From NCBI GenBank assembly GCA_933228675.1, contig OW121743.1, forward strand, positions 94,613,998-94,677,997: a stretch of 64,000 nucleotides of DNA, written 5' to 3'. Positions 37,775 to 49,084 of the stretch are shown piece by piece; the first letter of the stretch is position 1, and each line of letters opens with the position of its first letter. The DNA comes from Stomorhina lunata (Eukaryota > Arthropoda > Insecta > Diptera > Rhiniidae). Below the pieces are notes generated by a model. That model was not told the origin of the DNA. It made no database searches and saw nothing but the letters and a program-made list of their open reading frames with translations. Made by a program: the position numbers and the translations under genes.

Positions 37775-38566
37775 GTTAATCGACATAATTTCGGTACTAT
37801 AAGTTTGTGCTGATGTATGTTACGCATAGACATATTTGTCTTGGACCCTCCTTTTAGTGTACCAATAGGCTTAGGATAATTTTCTGAGTTGATTTAGCGA
37901 AGTCAGTCTATCCTTCTGGACGGCTGGCTGGCTGGACCCCCATGTAAACCATGTAATCAAACTACAGGTCGCCATTCTAAAAATATTTAATTTGATGAAA
38001 TTTGGCACAGATAATTTTTTTTCATAGTAAGACCATGGCTGTTGAAATTCGTCAAAATTGGTGCATTATTTATGGTACCTCCCATAGGTCCCACTTCCCG
38101 GAATTAATATATTGGCCACAAAAATCTATATTTTTTCATGAAATTTAAAAGAAATACTGCTTATGTAAACATAAATTACTGTACCAAATTTTGTTGAAAT
38201 CGGTCCACATTTGACCATTGCTCCCATACAAACTCTTCTGTCAAAACGCACTAAATGAGACAAAAATCACAAAAACGCTTGTACATCAAAAGATAATGAG
38301 AATTGTATGTTTATTTTTTACATACATAATTTTTGTAACAACTGTAGTCAACTTGCCAAATTTCGAGATAATCTATCCACATTTGACCCTTGCTCTCATA
38401 TAAGTCCAAATGACGGAAACAGCTTAAATGTATAAGTTTTGAGAAAATTTTTGTATGATGGCAAAACTTAGCAAATATTTGTCTTTATACAGGAAAAAGA
38501 ACATCTTTGACCTTAGTGGTGAAGGGTATCGTCGGGCTTGACCGACTATGACACTTTCTTACTTGT
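37775..38566 (-). mobile_element. Helentron/DINE-1-like element, copy 2
   Basis: Reverse-complement homologue of 5564-6320: CCAATAGGCTTAG, GGACCCCCATGTAAACC, TTCGGTCCACATTTGACC-like blocks, and the end ACTTTCTTACTTGT with the GTCGGGCTTGACCGAC hairpin. The extreme 3' hairpin is missing or decayed at the left edge. Confidence 0.7.
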
Positions 38567-38875
38567 TTTTCATGAAATTTAAAACAAATACTGCTTGTAT
38601 AAACTTTAATCACTGTACCAAATTTCGTTGAATTCGGTCCACATTTTACCATAGTTCCCATATAAACTCTTCTGTCAAAACGCATTTGACCCTAGCTCTC
38701 ATATAAGTCTAAATGACGGAAATAGCTTAAATATATAAGTTTTCGGAAAATGTCTGTATGATTGAAAAATTTAGCAAATATTTGTCTTTATACAGAAAAA
38801 AGAACTCCTTTGACTTTAGTGGTGAAAGGTATGGTATTGTCGGGCTTAACCGACGATAGCACTTTCTTACTTGTT
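38567..38875 (-). mobile_element. Helentron/DINE-1-like element, partial tandem copy 3
   Basis: Directly abuts copy 2 and repeats its 5' half in the same orientation, with an internal deletion, ending in the same ACTTTCTTACTTGT terminus. Head-to-tail copies are common for Helentron-type insertion. Confidence 0.7.
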
Positions 38876-38887
38876 TATAATAGTAAC

Positions 38888-38990
38888 AGTCCAAGCTGTG
38901 AACCACCGTGGTGTAGCAGGTGTGTCATCCGCCTAGCATACCAGCGGTCCCAAGTTCAATCCCCGGCCAGACCTACTTGAAAAAAAGTAT
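38888..38990 (+). mobile_element. tRNA-derived SINE
   Basis: A-box-like GTGGTGTAGCAGGT (about 38909-38922) and B-box-like AGTTCAATCCC (38953-38963; 9 of 11 to GGTTCRANTCC) at tRNA-like spacing, with a GC-rich head and a short A-run at about 38980-38986. It is not a tRNA: the cloverleaf is degenerate and it sits among transposons. Confidence 0.7.
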
Positions 38991-38994
38991 TATA

Positions 38995-40285
38995 TTCGGC
39001 GGTCCCCAATCTTGTATACCCACCATCAAATTATGTTTAATTTAGATACATATCTCACATATCTACGAGGGTGCAGCTAATTTAAAATGTGGGCCAGATG
39101 GCTCACATCTTTGTACTAAATTTAGTTGCAGTAGTTTCATAATTCAAAATTTAAAAGTATTTATATAAGTGGTTTCATAACCGGGTATAGTTTAACATTA
39201 ACAAGCTGTTAAATACTTTCTATAAAAATAAGAAATTCTTGAAAAAATTCCTATAAAAATAAGAAATTTTTAAAAATTTCCTATAAAAATAAGAAATTTT
39301 TGAAAAACTTCCTATAAAAATAAGAAATTTTTAAAAAATTTCCTATAAAAATAGGAAAATTTTGAAAAATTTCTAATAAAAATAGGAATTTTTTAAAAAT
39401 TTCTTATAAAAATATAAAATTTTTCATAAATTTCCTACAAAACTAAGAAAACTTTGAAAAATTTTCTATCAAATTAAGAAATTTTTTAAAAATTTTCTAT
39501 AAAAATAAGAAATTTTTGAAAAATTTTCTTTAACAATAATTTTTTTTTAAATTTCCTATAAAAACAAGAAATTTTTAAAAAATTTTCTATAAAAATAAGA
39601 AATTTTTAAAAAATTTGATATAGAAATAGGAAATGATTAAAAAATTTTCTTTAAAAAAAAGAAATTTTTGGAAAAACTTCTATAAAAATTTAAAGTTTTT
39701 TTTTTTAATATTTTATAAAAGTAAGAAAGTTTTTTTTAAATTTCTGATAAAAACAAGAAATTTTTGAAAAATTAAATATAAAAATTTTTTAAAAATTTCT
39801 TATAAAAAAAATAAGAAATTTTTGAAAGATTTCCTATAAAAATAAACAATTTTTTAAAAATTTCCTATTAAAATATAAAATTTTTCATAACTTTCCTATA
39901 AAACTAAGAAAACTTTGAAAAATTTTCTATTAAATTAAGAAATTTTTTAAAAATTTTCTATAAAAATAGGAAATTTTTGAAAAATTTTCTTTAACAATAT
40001 ATTTTTTTTTAATTTCCTATAAAAACAAAAAATGTTTGAAAAAATTAATATAAAAATAAGAACTTTTTAAAAAATTTGATATAGAAATAGGAAATCATTA
40101 AAAAATTTCATGTAGTGCCTTCAACAGACAGACAGAAGAAGACCATCGCTGAATCGTCTCAGAATTTCTTAAGGAAATTTAGAATATATATATCCCTTTT
40201 GGATTTTGAGACAATATTAAGAAAGTTCCAAACGGAATGGCAATCTCTATATACCCACCATACTTTTTGATGATGTGTATACAAA
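38995..40285 (+). mobile_element. DINE-1/Helentron-like element carrying a central 31-bp array
   Basis: The left part has GGCGGTCCCCAATC and TATACCCACCATC (39015). The right part has the INE-1-type block CAGACAGACAGAAGAAGACC, then ATCGCTGAATCGTCTCAGAA, GTTCCAAACGGAATGGCAA and a terminal imperfect hairpin TATACCCACCAT / ATGATGTGTATA (40250-40281). Between them is the tandem array 39215-40112. The layout of end, central tandem repeats and hairpin end is that of DINE-1-type elements. Confidence 0.7.
39215..40112 (+). repeat. 31-bp satellite array inside the Helentron-like element
   Basis: About 29 degenerate units with CCTATAAAAATAAGAAATTT and TTGAAAAATTT. An internal stretch near 39400-39500 recurs near 39870-39980. 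Confidence 0.9.
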
Positions 40286-41827
40286 ATGTGACATGAAGCA
40301 CGTAACAAGTTAAAGCTAAACGAATGACGTGTTAACAAGTTAAGAACTATCCATATTTAAGGTAACTTTTGGTAGCTATTTAGATATTAAATATAAGAAA
40401 AACAGATTTGTATTTGTCCAATGCATCTTTAGCACATATTTATATCCAAAAGATAATTCTAAAAATGACCCTGTACTCTAGGCCGTTAATATACTTAAGT
40501 TTTTAGCTTTTTATCTCAAAATACAATATATTATCACAATTTAGTTTTCATTTCTAAATGTAAGTCCTCTTAAGCTATTCTAGGGATATATCTTCTTTAA
40601 GACTGTTTTCCATTTTCAAAAGTCTTTGATTTCAGCCATAGGAATCATAAATAAAACATTTAAAAATCCATTAAAATCTTCTAGTCTCAACAATAAATCA
40701 AAGTAATTTCCCTGTAAAACCATTTAGCATAATTAAATACATAAATGTCTTTAAAGACAAAAGCAAAATACATACATAAACCAACTCATTTTCAAGCCCC
40801 TCCTCACATTTTCCATGTGAGTTCACACAAAGTGCCCCAAACAATTTAGACATTAAATTCTTTTCTTTTCCCTAATCTTTTGTCTTGTGAAAGCTTTAAA
40901 ACTTTCGAGCAAGAAGAATAGAAACTAAAGCAAAAACAACAAATGTATTTACACCTTGAGGTGATAGTAAATAGTTGCAATAGCAGCAGCAGCTGTTACA
41001 GCAATTTTCTCTGTGAATTCATTTTCTATGTTAAAGGCGATGAAAAGATGAGCTCATGTGAATAAAATATGTTTTTTCTTAACTTTTTTGTCTTTTTTCT
41101 AGGTAACATTAACAAAAAAAGAAAACAATATTTTCATATGTTTAGAAAGAAAAAAAAAAGTAGAAAAATCATCTCAAGCGTAAATTGCTGAATATTTGTC
41201 TAACATGAAACTAAAACAGGCTAAAGAACGAAAGAGTTCGTTGAAAAATATGAGTATTTTTCTAGAGTGCAAAATTGTAGAGATTACTGTGAAAAACATA
41301 CATACACACATGAGTACATGCCTGTAAATTAAAATAGAAAACGAATTTACATACATTTGCATATAGAGTTTATTTACATGTATGTATATAAGAACACGTG
41401 TAGTGGTATCTGGTTCTGTTACTGCAGTTCTGCGACTCCATTGTTAACAGTTTGTTTTTGTTTAAATTTAAATAAATAAAAGTTTAAGTAAATGCTGATG
41501 ATTGTGTTGGTTAAAAAATGAGAAAACTAGAAAAAGAAAAAAAAATATATGTTAGAGTATGAGTATTCATGTGTTTTAGTAAGTTAAATTATAGTTTTAT
41601 AGTTGTTGATCTTAGTAAGTAAGTAATATGAATATTTTATTATAGTCAAGCATTATTGTATATCTTTTAAATGGTTTCCGCAGTGCTGGTAAATGTTTTG
41701 TTTTAAGCGAAGGTTGAAAAGATTATGTTATTTTGGGATTTATAGACAAATAAATGGAAATGTAAAGATATTTATGAAAAATATTGTTTGCGATATTTTA
41801 AATAGAATTTGCTTTGGGTGTTGAAGA
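40286..41827. other. AT-rich intron, nothing recognised
   Basis: No genes or arrays. The block around 40780-41040 is slightly less AT-biased (AGCAGCAGCAGCTG). Confidence 0.5.
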
Positions 41828-44468
41828 TCAAAATTTCTACACAAAAATTTTCATACAAAAATTTCTACAGAAAATTTTCCATATAAAAATTTCTACAGAA
41901 AATTTTATATGTACAAATGATTATGGAATACTTTCAATCTAAAAATTTCTATAGACAATTTTTCAAATAAAAATTTCTATAGAAAATTTTTCCTATAAAA
42001 ATTTCCATACAAAATTTTTCATATACAAACAAAAATTTTTACACAAAATTTTTCATATAAAAATTTTTATTGAAAATTTTTCATATAAAAATTTTTACAG
42101 AAAATTTTTTATTTTAAAATTTCTATGCAATATTTTCAGCATTAAAATTTTTATAGAAAATTTTCATATAAAAATTTTGAATGGAAAATTTTTTATATAA
42201 AAATTTATGTAGAAAATTTTTCATATAAAAATTTGTATAGAATTTTTTTTTTTTAAATTCCTGTATTAAATTTTTTATACAAAAATTTCTATAGAAAATT
42301 TTTATTATATGCAAATTTTTATGGAAAATCTTTTTTATATAAAATTTCAACTGAAAAATTTCTTAAAAAATTTCTCATATAAAAATTTCTATTAAAAATT
42401 TCTCATATAAAATTTCTATAGCGAATTTTTTATATAAAAATTTTTATGGAATAATTTTCATATAAAAATTTTTATCGAAAATTTTTCATGTAAACATTTT
42501 TAAGGAAAATGTTTTATGTAAAATATAATATAAATAGAATTTTTATAGAAAATTTTGTATAAAAAAATTTCTATAGAAAATTTTTCATGTAAAAACTTCT
42601 TTAGAAAACTCTTCATATAAAAATTTTTATAGTAAATTTTTTCATATAAAAATTTCTATAGAAAAGTTTTTTTATATAAAAAATTATACAGAAATATACA
42701 AATTTCTATAAAAAAAATTTACATAAAAATTTGTATTAAAAATTTTGTATATAAAAATTTCTATAGAAAATTTTTCATATAAAAATTTCTATAGTAAATT
42801 TTTCATATAAAAATTTCTAAACAAAATCTTTCATATAAAAAATTTTTTACATTAAAATTTCTATAAAAAAATTTTTCATATAAAAATTTCTCTAAAAAAT
42901 TTTTCATATTCAAATTTCTATAAAAAATTGGTCTTATAAAAAATTCTATAAAAAACTTTTAATACAATAATTTCTATAGAAAATTTTTCATATAAAAAAT
43001 TGTTTATATAAAAATTTCTACAGAAAATCTTTCATATAAAAAATTTTTCATATTAAAAATTCCTATAGAAAATTTTTTATATAAACATTTTTATAGATAA
43101 TTTTCATATTAAAACTTCTATAGAAAATTTTTCATATAAATATTTCTCTGGAAAATATTTCATATAAAAATTTCTATAGCAAATTTTTCATTTAAAAATT
43201 TCTATAGAAAATTTTTCATTTAAAAATTTCTATAGAAAATTTTTCATATAAAAATTTCTATAGAAAATTTTTCATATAAAAATTTCTATAGAAAATTTTT
43301 CATATAAAAATTTCTATAGAAAATTTGTTATGTAAAAAATTCTATAGAAAATTTGTTATATAAAAATTTCTATAGATAATTTTTCATATAAAAATTTTCA
43401 TATACAAATTTTTATAGAAAATTTTTTATGTAAAATTTTTATAGAAATTTTTTACATAAAAATTTCTAGAAAATTTTTCATATAAAAATTTCTACAGAAA
43501 ATTTTTCATAAACAAATTTTTATAGAAAAATTTTCATATAGAAATTTCAATAGAAAATTTAAAAAAAAAATATTTCATATAAAAAATTCTACAGGAAATT
43601 TTCCATATAAAAATTTCCATAGTAAATTTTTCATATAAAAATTTCTGTAGAAAATTTTTCATATAAAAATTTCTATAGAAAATTTTTTTTATATAAAATT
43701 TTGTATACAAAATTTTTTTAAATAAAAATTTATACACAAGATTTTTCATATAAAAACTCTAAAGAAAATTTTTCATATAAAAAATTCTACAGACAGTTTT
43801 TAATATACAAATTTTTGTAAAAAAATTGTCATATAAAAATTTCTATAGAAAATTTTTCATATTCAAATTTCTATAAAAAATTGGTCTTATAAAAAATTCT
43901 ATAAAAAACTTTTAATACAAAAATTTCTATAGAAAATTTTTCATATAAAAAATTTTTTATATAAAAATTTCTACAGAAAATCTTTCATATAAAAAATTTT
44001 TCATATAAAAATTTCTATAGAAAATTTTTTATATAAACATTTTTATAGATAATTTTTCATATTAAAATTTCTATAGAAAATTTTTCATATAAATATTTCT
44101 CTGGAAAATATTTCATATAAAAATTTCTATAGAAAATTTTTCATTTAAAAATTTCTATAGAAAATTTTTCATTTAAAAATTTCTATAGAAAATTTTTCAT
44201 ATAAAAATTTCTATAGAAAATTTTTCATATTAAAATTTCTATAGAAAATTTTTCATATAAAAATTTCTATAGAAAATTTGTTATATAAAAATTTCTATAG
44301 ATAATTTTTCATATAAAAATTTTCATATACAAATTTTTATAGAAAATTTTTTATGTAAAATTTTTATAGAAATTTTTTATATAAAAATTTCTTTAGAAAA
44401 TTTTCCATATAAAAATTTCTATAGAAAAAAATATAAATTAAATAAAAATTTCTATAGAAAATTTTTCA
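41828..44468 (+). repeat. 28-bp satellite array, CATAT-type (array 2), with an internal 953-bp-offset duplication
   Basis: Monomer as in 9580-12478. Rare variants GGTCTTATAAAAAATTC (42930 and 43883) and CTCTGGAAAATATTTC (43146 and 44099) recur at an exact 953-bp offset. So block 42893-43455 has been copied to about 43846-44380; later markers are offset 925 bp, one monomer less. Confidence 0.93.
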
Positions 44469-44500
44469 TATAAAAAAAACTATAAAAGTGTTTTACAGAC

Positions 44501-46143
44501 CATTTTCTTTTTCTTAAAACAGAATCTTATCATCAGAACTATTCGGATGTTCTAGTAATTTAGCTAATTTAATTATTTTATCCAGATGTTATTTTTTTAG
44601 AATTTAAACTTTATCAAATCAGTAATAAAAAAGCCATTTAATTTAATCAAGCATAAAATTATTTCGCTGCTTCAATACGAACTTGCATAAAACGAACTTC
44701 ACATTACTTGCAGCAATCTTATTAAGTATGCTTTAATAATTTTCCTTTGACATTTTACTTAACTGCATAAGTAATTAAAAATAAAAATAAAATTATATTA
44801 AAATTCCCTCGAGTGCATATTATTGGCCATATCTGATTTGAGCATTAAAACTTAAGATTAACAGTTTGAGTTGCAAACAACATGTGCTCATATAGTTTAA
44901 TTGCCTTAGAGATTTATATCTACTATTTTATGCAGGATTTTCTATCTCACACATATACAAATGCAAATGCTATACAACACACATGGATATAGATAAGCTT
45001 TTTGGAAAGTGAGAGAGAGGAAAAATAATGTAGAAAAAGTTTTTATTTATAAAATGGCTCAACAAATACATTAAAAAACTGAATGTGTGCAGTTGCAGTA
45101 TAAACACTTTAAAATAAAAACACATACAGATATAAAATAATGTAGGATATAAATAAATATGAATGTGTCGTGTACTGTATAATACATATGAGAAAAAATA
45201 AAATAAAAACTTTTTTAATGTTGATATTTATATAAAACTGCACATTTAACAAAAAGTATAAGTATTTGCAATAAAAATCTCACTACTGCACAACAATAAG
45301 TATTTAATGTCATATGTTCGAATGGCAGTTGAGAATTTATATTCCATGTATTTAACTCGCAGTTTGATGTTTAATTTCGTGTTCAAAATTTTTTAAATTA
45401 AAAATAAGTTTTTAAAACAAATTTCATTTGCCCCAACACCCTTTCTCATGCTTCTTAATTGCTGCAACACAACATAACACTCATTTCCTTTGAACTTTCA
45501 ACAAGGCTGAGTTGTGTCATTCTCTAGTTTTCTGTTTTTCTTTTTTGTAGTTTGACACAAAAATGATTTCCAATTTTTGATATTTATTTTTTTGTTCGTA
45601 CTTTCAGCTTGTTTCACACTCATTGCAGTTGTTTAACAATTTGTTTGTCATGTTAATGATTTCTCTGCTGAGTGTTATGAATGCCTGACTGCTGCCGCCT
45701 GCCAGCTCTTTACAATTCAGACATAAGTTGCAATTGCATTTTACGGTAAAATTTAATTAAAATTTGTGCTCATGACATCGAGTTGATATCATCCACATAC
45801 ACACACACACACTTACTCAACGACACAAATACATACATAAGTTGTAGTATTTATTATGGATTGTTTGGGATAAATTGCTTTTCATTCGCTTTTTGTTCTA
45901 TTTTAACTTTTCAATTTTGTCGTTACGTTTATTGGCAATAAATGTTAATAGATTTGTTTTAAAAATAAAATCACAGAAATTGTGCTGTTGAAAGGTGGGG
46001 TAAAGTTTAATTGAATTGGTTTGGAAAAAACTAAAGATTGTTTTTCTATTTGTACATCAAATGACTGAAGGCTTAAAAGTTTTATTAAATGGAAAATATG
46101 GTGGATGGCCGAATTTTAAACATTTATTTTCATAATTTTATAA
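44501..46143 (+). repeat. Array-flank duplication, copy A
   Basis: TTCTTAAAACAGAATCTTAT (about 44512), AACTTCACATTACTTGCAGC (44696) and GAAAAAACTAAAGATTG with following text (46024-46143) recur in the same order at 48852-49084. Between the second and third block this copy has about 1.3 kb that is absent from copy B. The stretch at 45630-45830 is GC-richer, with CTGCTGCCGCCTGCCAGC and an (AC)n run, and could be regulatory. Confidence 0.85.
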
Positions 46144-46639
46144 AGTTAAAATTTCTGTTATAAAACACTTGTTATGAGAAAAAAATATTTTTTTCAGACA
46201 TTAAAATTATATAAATTTTATAAAATAAAAAAAAGCATCAAATCGTTAACAATTTTCGTGGATTTATTTGTATTACTTTTGACGTGAACTAAAAATTAAA
46301 TTAAATAAAAAACGAAAAGTATTTAATAAAACACAGCAGTTGGTGTATCACGATAAATGATCAATTACTTAACGATTGTTTTCTGAATTCGAAGGTAGTG
46401 CAAAGTCGTTATTTTGTCTAGAAAACATTGAAGGTGTACACGCCCTGATACTGCTACAGGATCTATACATAAGGGCTGAAAAGTAAAAAGTAATTTACGG
46501 TATAGACCTTTCAAAGTCTTTCGCTATGTAGTCGTGTTTTGAAATTCAATAAATTTCTGATAAACCTTATGAAATAAAAAGTTTTATACTACTTTATATA
46601 TTAAAATCTTTAATAAAGCTTACGAAAATTTAACATGCT

Positions 46640-48852
46640 TATATAATTTATATCAATAGAAAATTTTTCATGTAAAATTTTTTTTGGAAAGTTTTTTACA
46701 TCAAAATTTCTATGGAAAATGTTTAAAATAAAAATTTCTATAGAAAATTTCTCATATACAAATTTCTGTAGAATATTTTCCATATAAAAATTTCTACAGA
46801 AAATTTTAGATATAAAAATTTCTATGAATTACTTTCATTATAAAAATTTCTATAAAACATTTTTTATAAAGTCAATTTTTCATATAAGAATTTCATAGAA
46901 AATTTTTCGCATAAAAACATCTGAATATATATTTCAATATCAAAATTTCTATAGAAAATTTTCAATATAAAAATTTCTATTCTTCTTCTGTTATCCTTGA
47001 CTCCCAGTGGAGCATAGGGCCTCAAAAATTTCTATAAAACAGTTTTAATATACAAATTTCTATAAAAAAATTTTCATATAAAAATTTCAAAAATTTTTCA
47101 CATAAAAAAATTTTCGTGTAAAAATTTCTATACAAAATTTTTCATATAAACATTTGTATACAAGATTTTTCGTATATAAATTTCTATAGAAATTTTTCAA
47201 ATAAAAATTTCTATAAAAAATTTTATATATATATTTTTCGTTTAAAAATTTCTATCGAAAATTTTTCATACAAAAATTTTTATAGAAAATTTTTCATAGA
47301 AAATTTTTCATAGAAACATTTTTCATAGAAAAACTTTTATAGAAAATTTTTCATAGAAAAATTTTTTCGGAAATTTTTTACATACAAATTTTTATAGACA
47401 ATTTTTCATATAAAAATTTTTGCAGAAAATTTTTCATATACAAATTTTTATCGACAATTTTTCATATGAAAATTTCTATATAAAAGTTTTCATACAAAAA
47501 TTTCTATAGAAAATTTTCAACATAAAAATTTCTATAGAAAATTTTTTATATAAAAATTTCTATAGAAAATTTTTTATATAAAAATTTCTATAAAAACTTT
47601 TTCGTGTAAAAATTTGTATACAAAATCTTTCATATAAAAATTTCTATACAAAATTTTTCGTACATAAATTTCTATAGAAATTTTCCAAACAAAAAATTTC
47701 AATAGAAAATTTTATATGTAAATATGGAATACTTTTAATATAAAAATTTCTATAAAACATCTCTTATATAGACAATTTATCGTATATATCTATAGAAATT
47801 ATTTTTACATAAAAATTTCTATTAAAACATTTTCATATAAGAACTTCCAAAGAAAAGTTTTCATATAAAAATTTCTATAGAAGATTTTGCATATAAAAAT
47901 TTCTATAAAAAACTTTTTATATAAAAATTTCTTTAGAAAACTTCTCATAAAAAATTTCTGTAGAAAATTTTTCATATATAAATTTCATATAGAATTTCTT
48001 TATACAAGTTTTCATATAAAAATTTCTATAGAAAATTTTTTATTTAAAAATTTCTTTGGAAATTTTTTTATTTAAATATTTCTTTGGAAAATTTTTTATA
48101 TAAAAATTTCTATAGAAAATGTTACATATAGAAATTTCTATAAAAAACTTTTTCATATAGAAAATTTTTCACATAAAAATTTGTTTAGGAAATTTTTCAT
48201 ATAAAAATTTTTATAGATAATGTTTCATATAAAAATTTCTATAAAAAATTTTTTATTGACAATTTTTCATATAAGAATTTCTATAGAAAATTTTTGATAT
48301 AAAAATTTCTATAGAAAATTTTATATAAAAATATATATAGAAAGCATTTCATGTAAATATTTCTATAGAAAATTTTTCGTAAAAAATTTCTATAGAAAAT
48401 TTTTCATATAAAAATTTCTATAGTAAATTTTTCATACAAAAATTTTCATTGAAAATTTTTCATATCAAAATTTCTATTGAAAATTGTTTATATAAAAAAT
48501 TATATAGAAAATGTTAAATTTAAAAATTTGTATAGAAAATTTTTCATATAAAAATTTGTATATAAAATTTTTCATATACAAATTTCTATAGAAAATTTTT
48601 CATATAAGAATTTCTATAGAAAATTTTTCATATAAAAATTTCTATAAAAAATTTTTCATATAAAAATTTCTATAGAAAATTTTTCTTATAAAAATTTCTG
48701 TAGAAAATTTTTCATATAAAAACTTTCTATAGAAAAGTTTTGATATAAAAATTTCTATAGAAAATTTTTGATGTAATAATTTCTATAGGAAATTTTTGAT
48801 AGAAAAATTTCTATAGAAAATGTTTCGTATACAAATTTTGATAGAAAATTTG
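46640..48852 (+). repeat. 28-bp satellite array, CATAT-type (array 3)
   Basis: Same monomer as arrays 1 and 2; frequent TTTCATATAAAAATTTCTAT. Interrupted at 46980-47025 by a non-array fragment. Frames such as 47887-48075 are array translation, not genes. Confidence 0.93.
46980..47025 (-). mobile_element. Tiny LINE-tail-like insertion in the array
   Basis: The stretch CCTTGACTCCCAGTGGAGCA followed by TAGGGCCTC is unlike the surrounding monomers and resembles the 3' end of insect RTE-type LINEs. Too short to be certain. Confidence 0.35.
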
Positions 48853-49084
48853 TCATTTTTTTTTTCTTAAAACAGAATCTTATCATCAGAACTGCGTGGA
48901 GATAAATTTGTATCTAACAAACTTCACACTACTTTCGGCAAACTTATTGGAAATGATTTAGAAAAAACTAAAGAATTTTTTTTCTATTTGGAAATCAAAT
49001 GACAGAGGGCTTTAAAGTTTTATTAAATCAACAATGTGCTGGATGGGCGAATTAAAAAAAAAAACTATTTTCATAATTTTACAG
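48852..49084 (+). repeat. Array-flank duplication, copy B
   Basis: Matches 44501-44540, 44679-44723 and 46023-46143 as one compact block following array 3. Confidence 0.85.

Noticed and set aside
38908..38975. tRNA gene
   Set aside because: A- and B-box-like motifs are present but the cloverleaf is degenerate and it sits in a transposon cluster; called a SINE.
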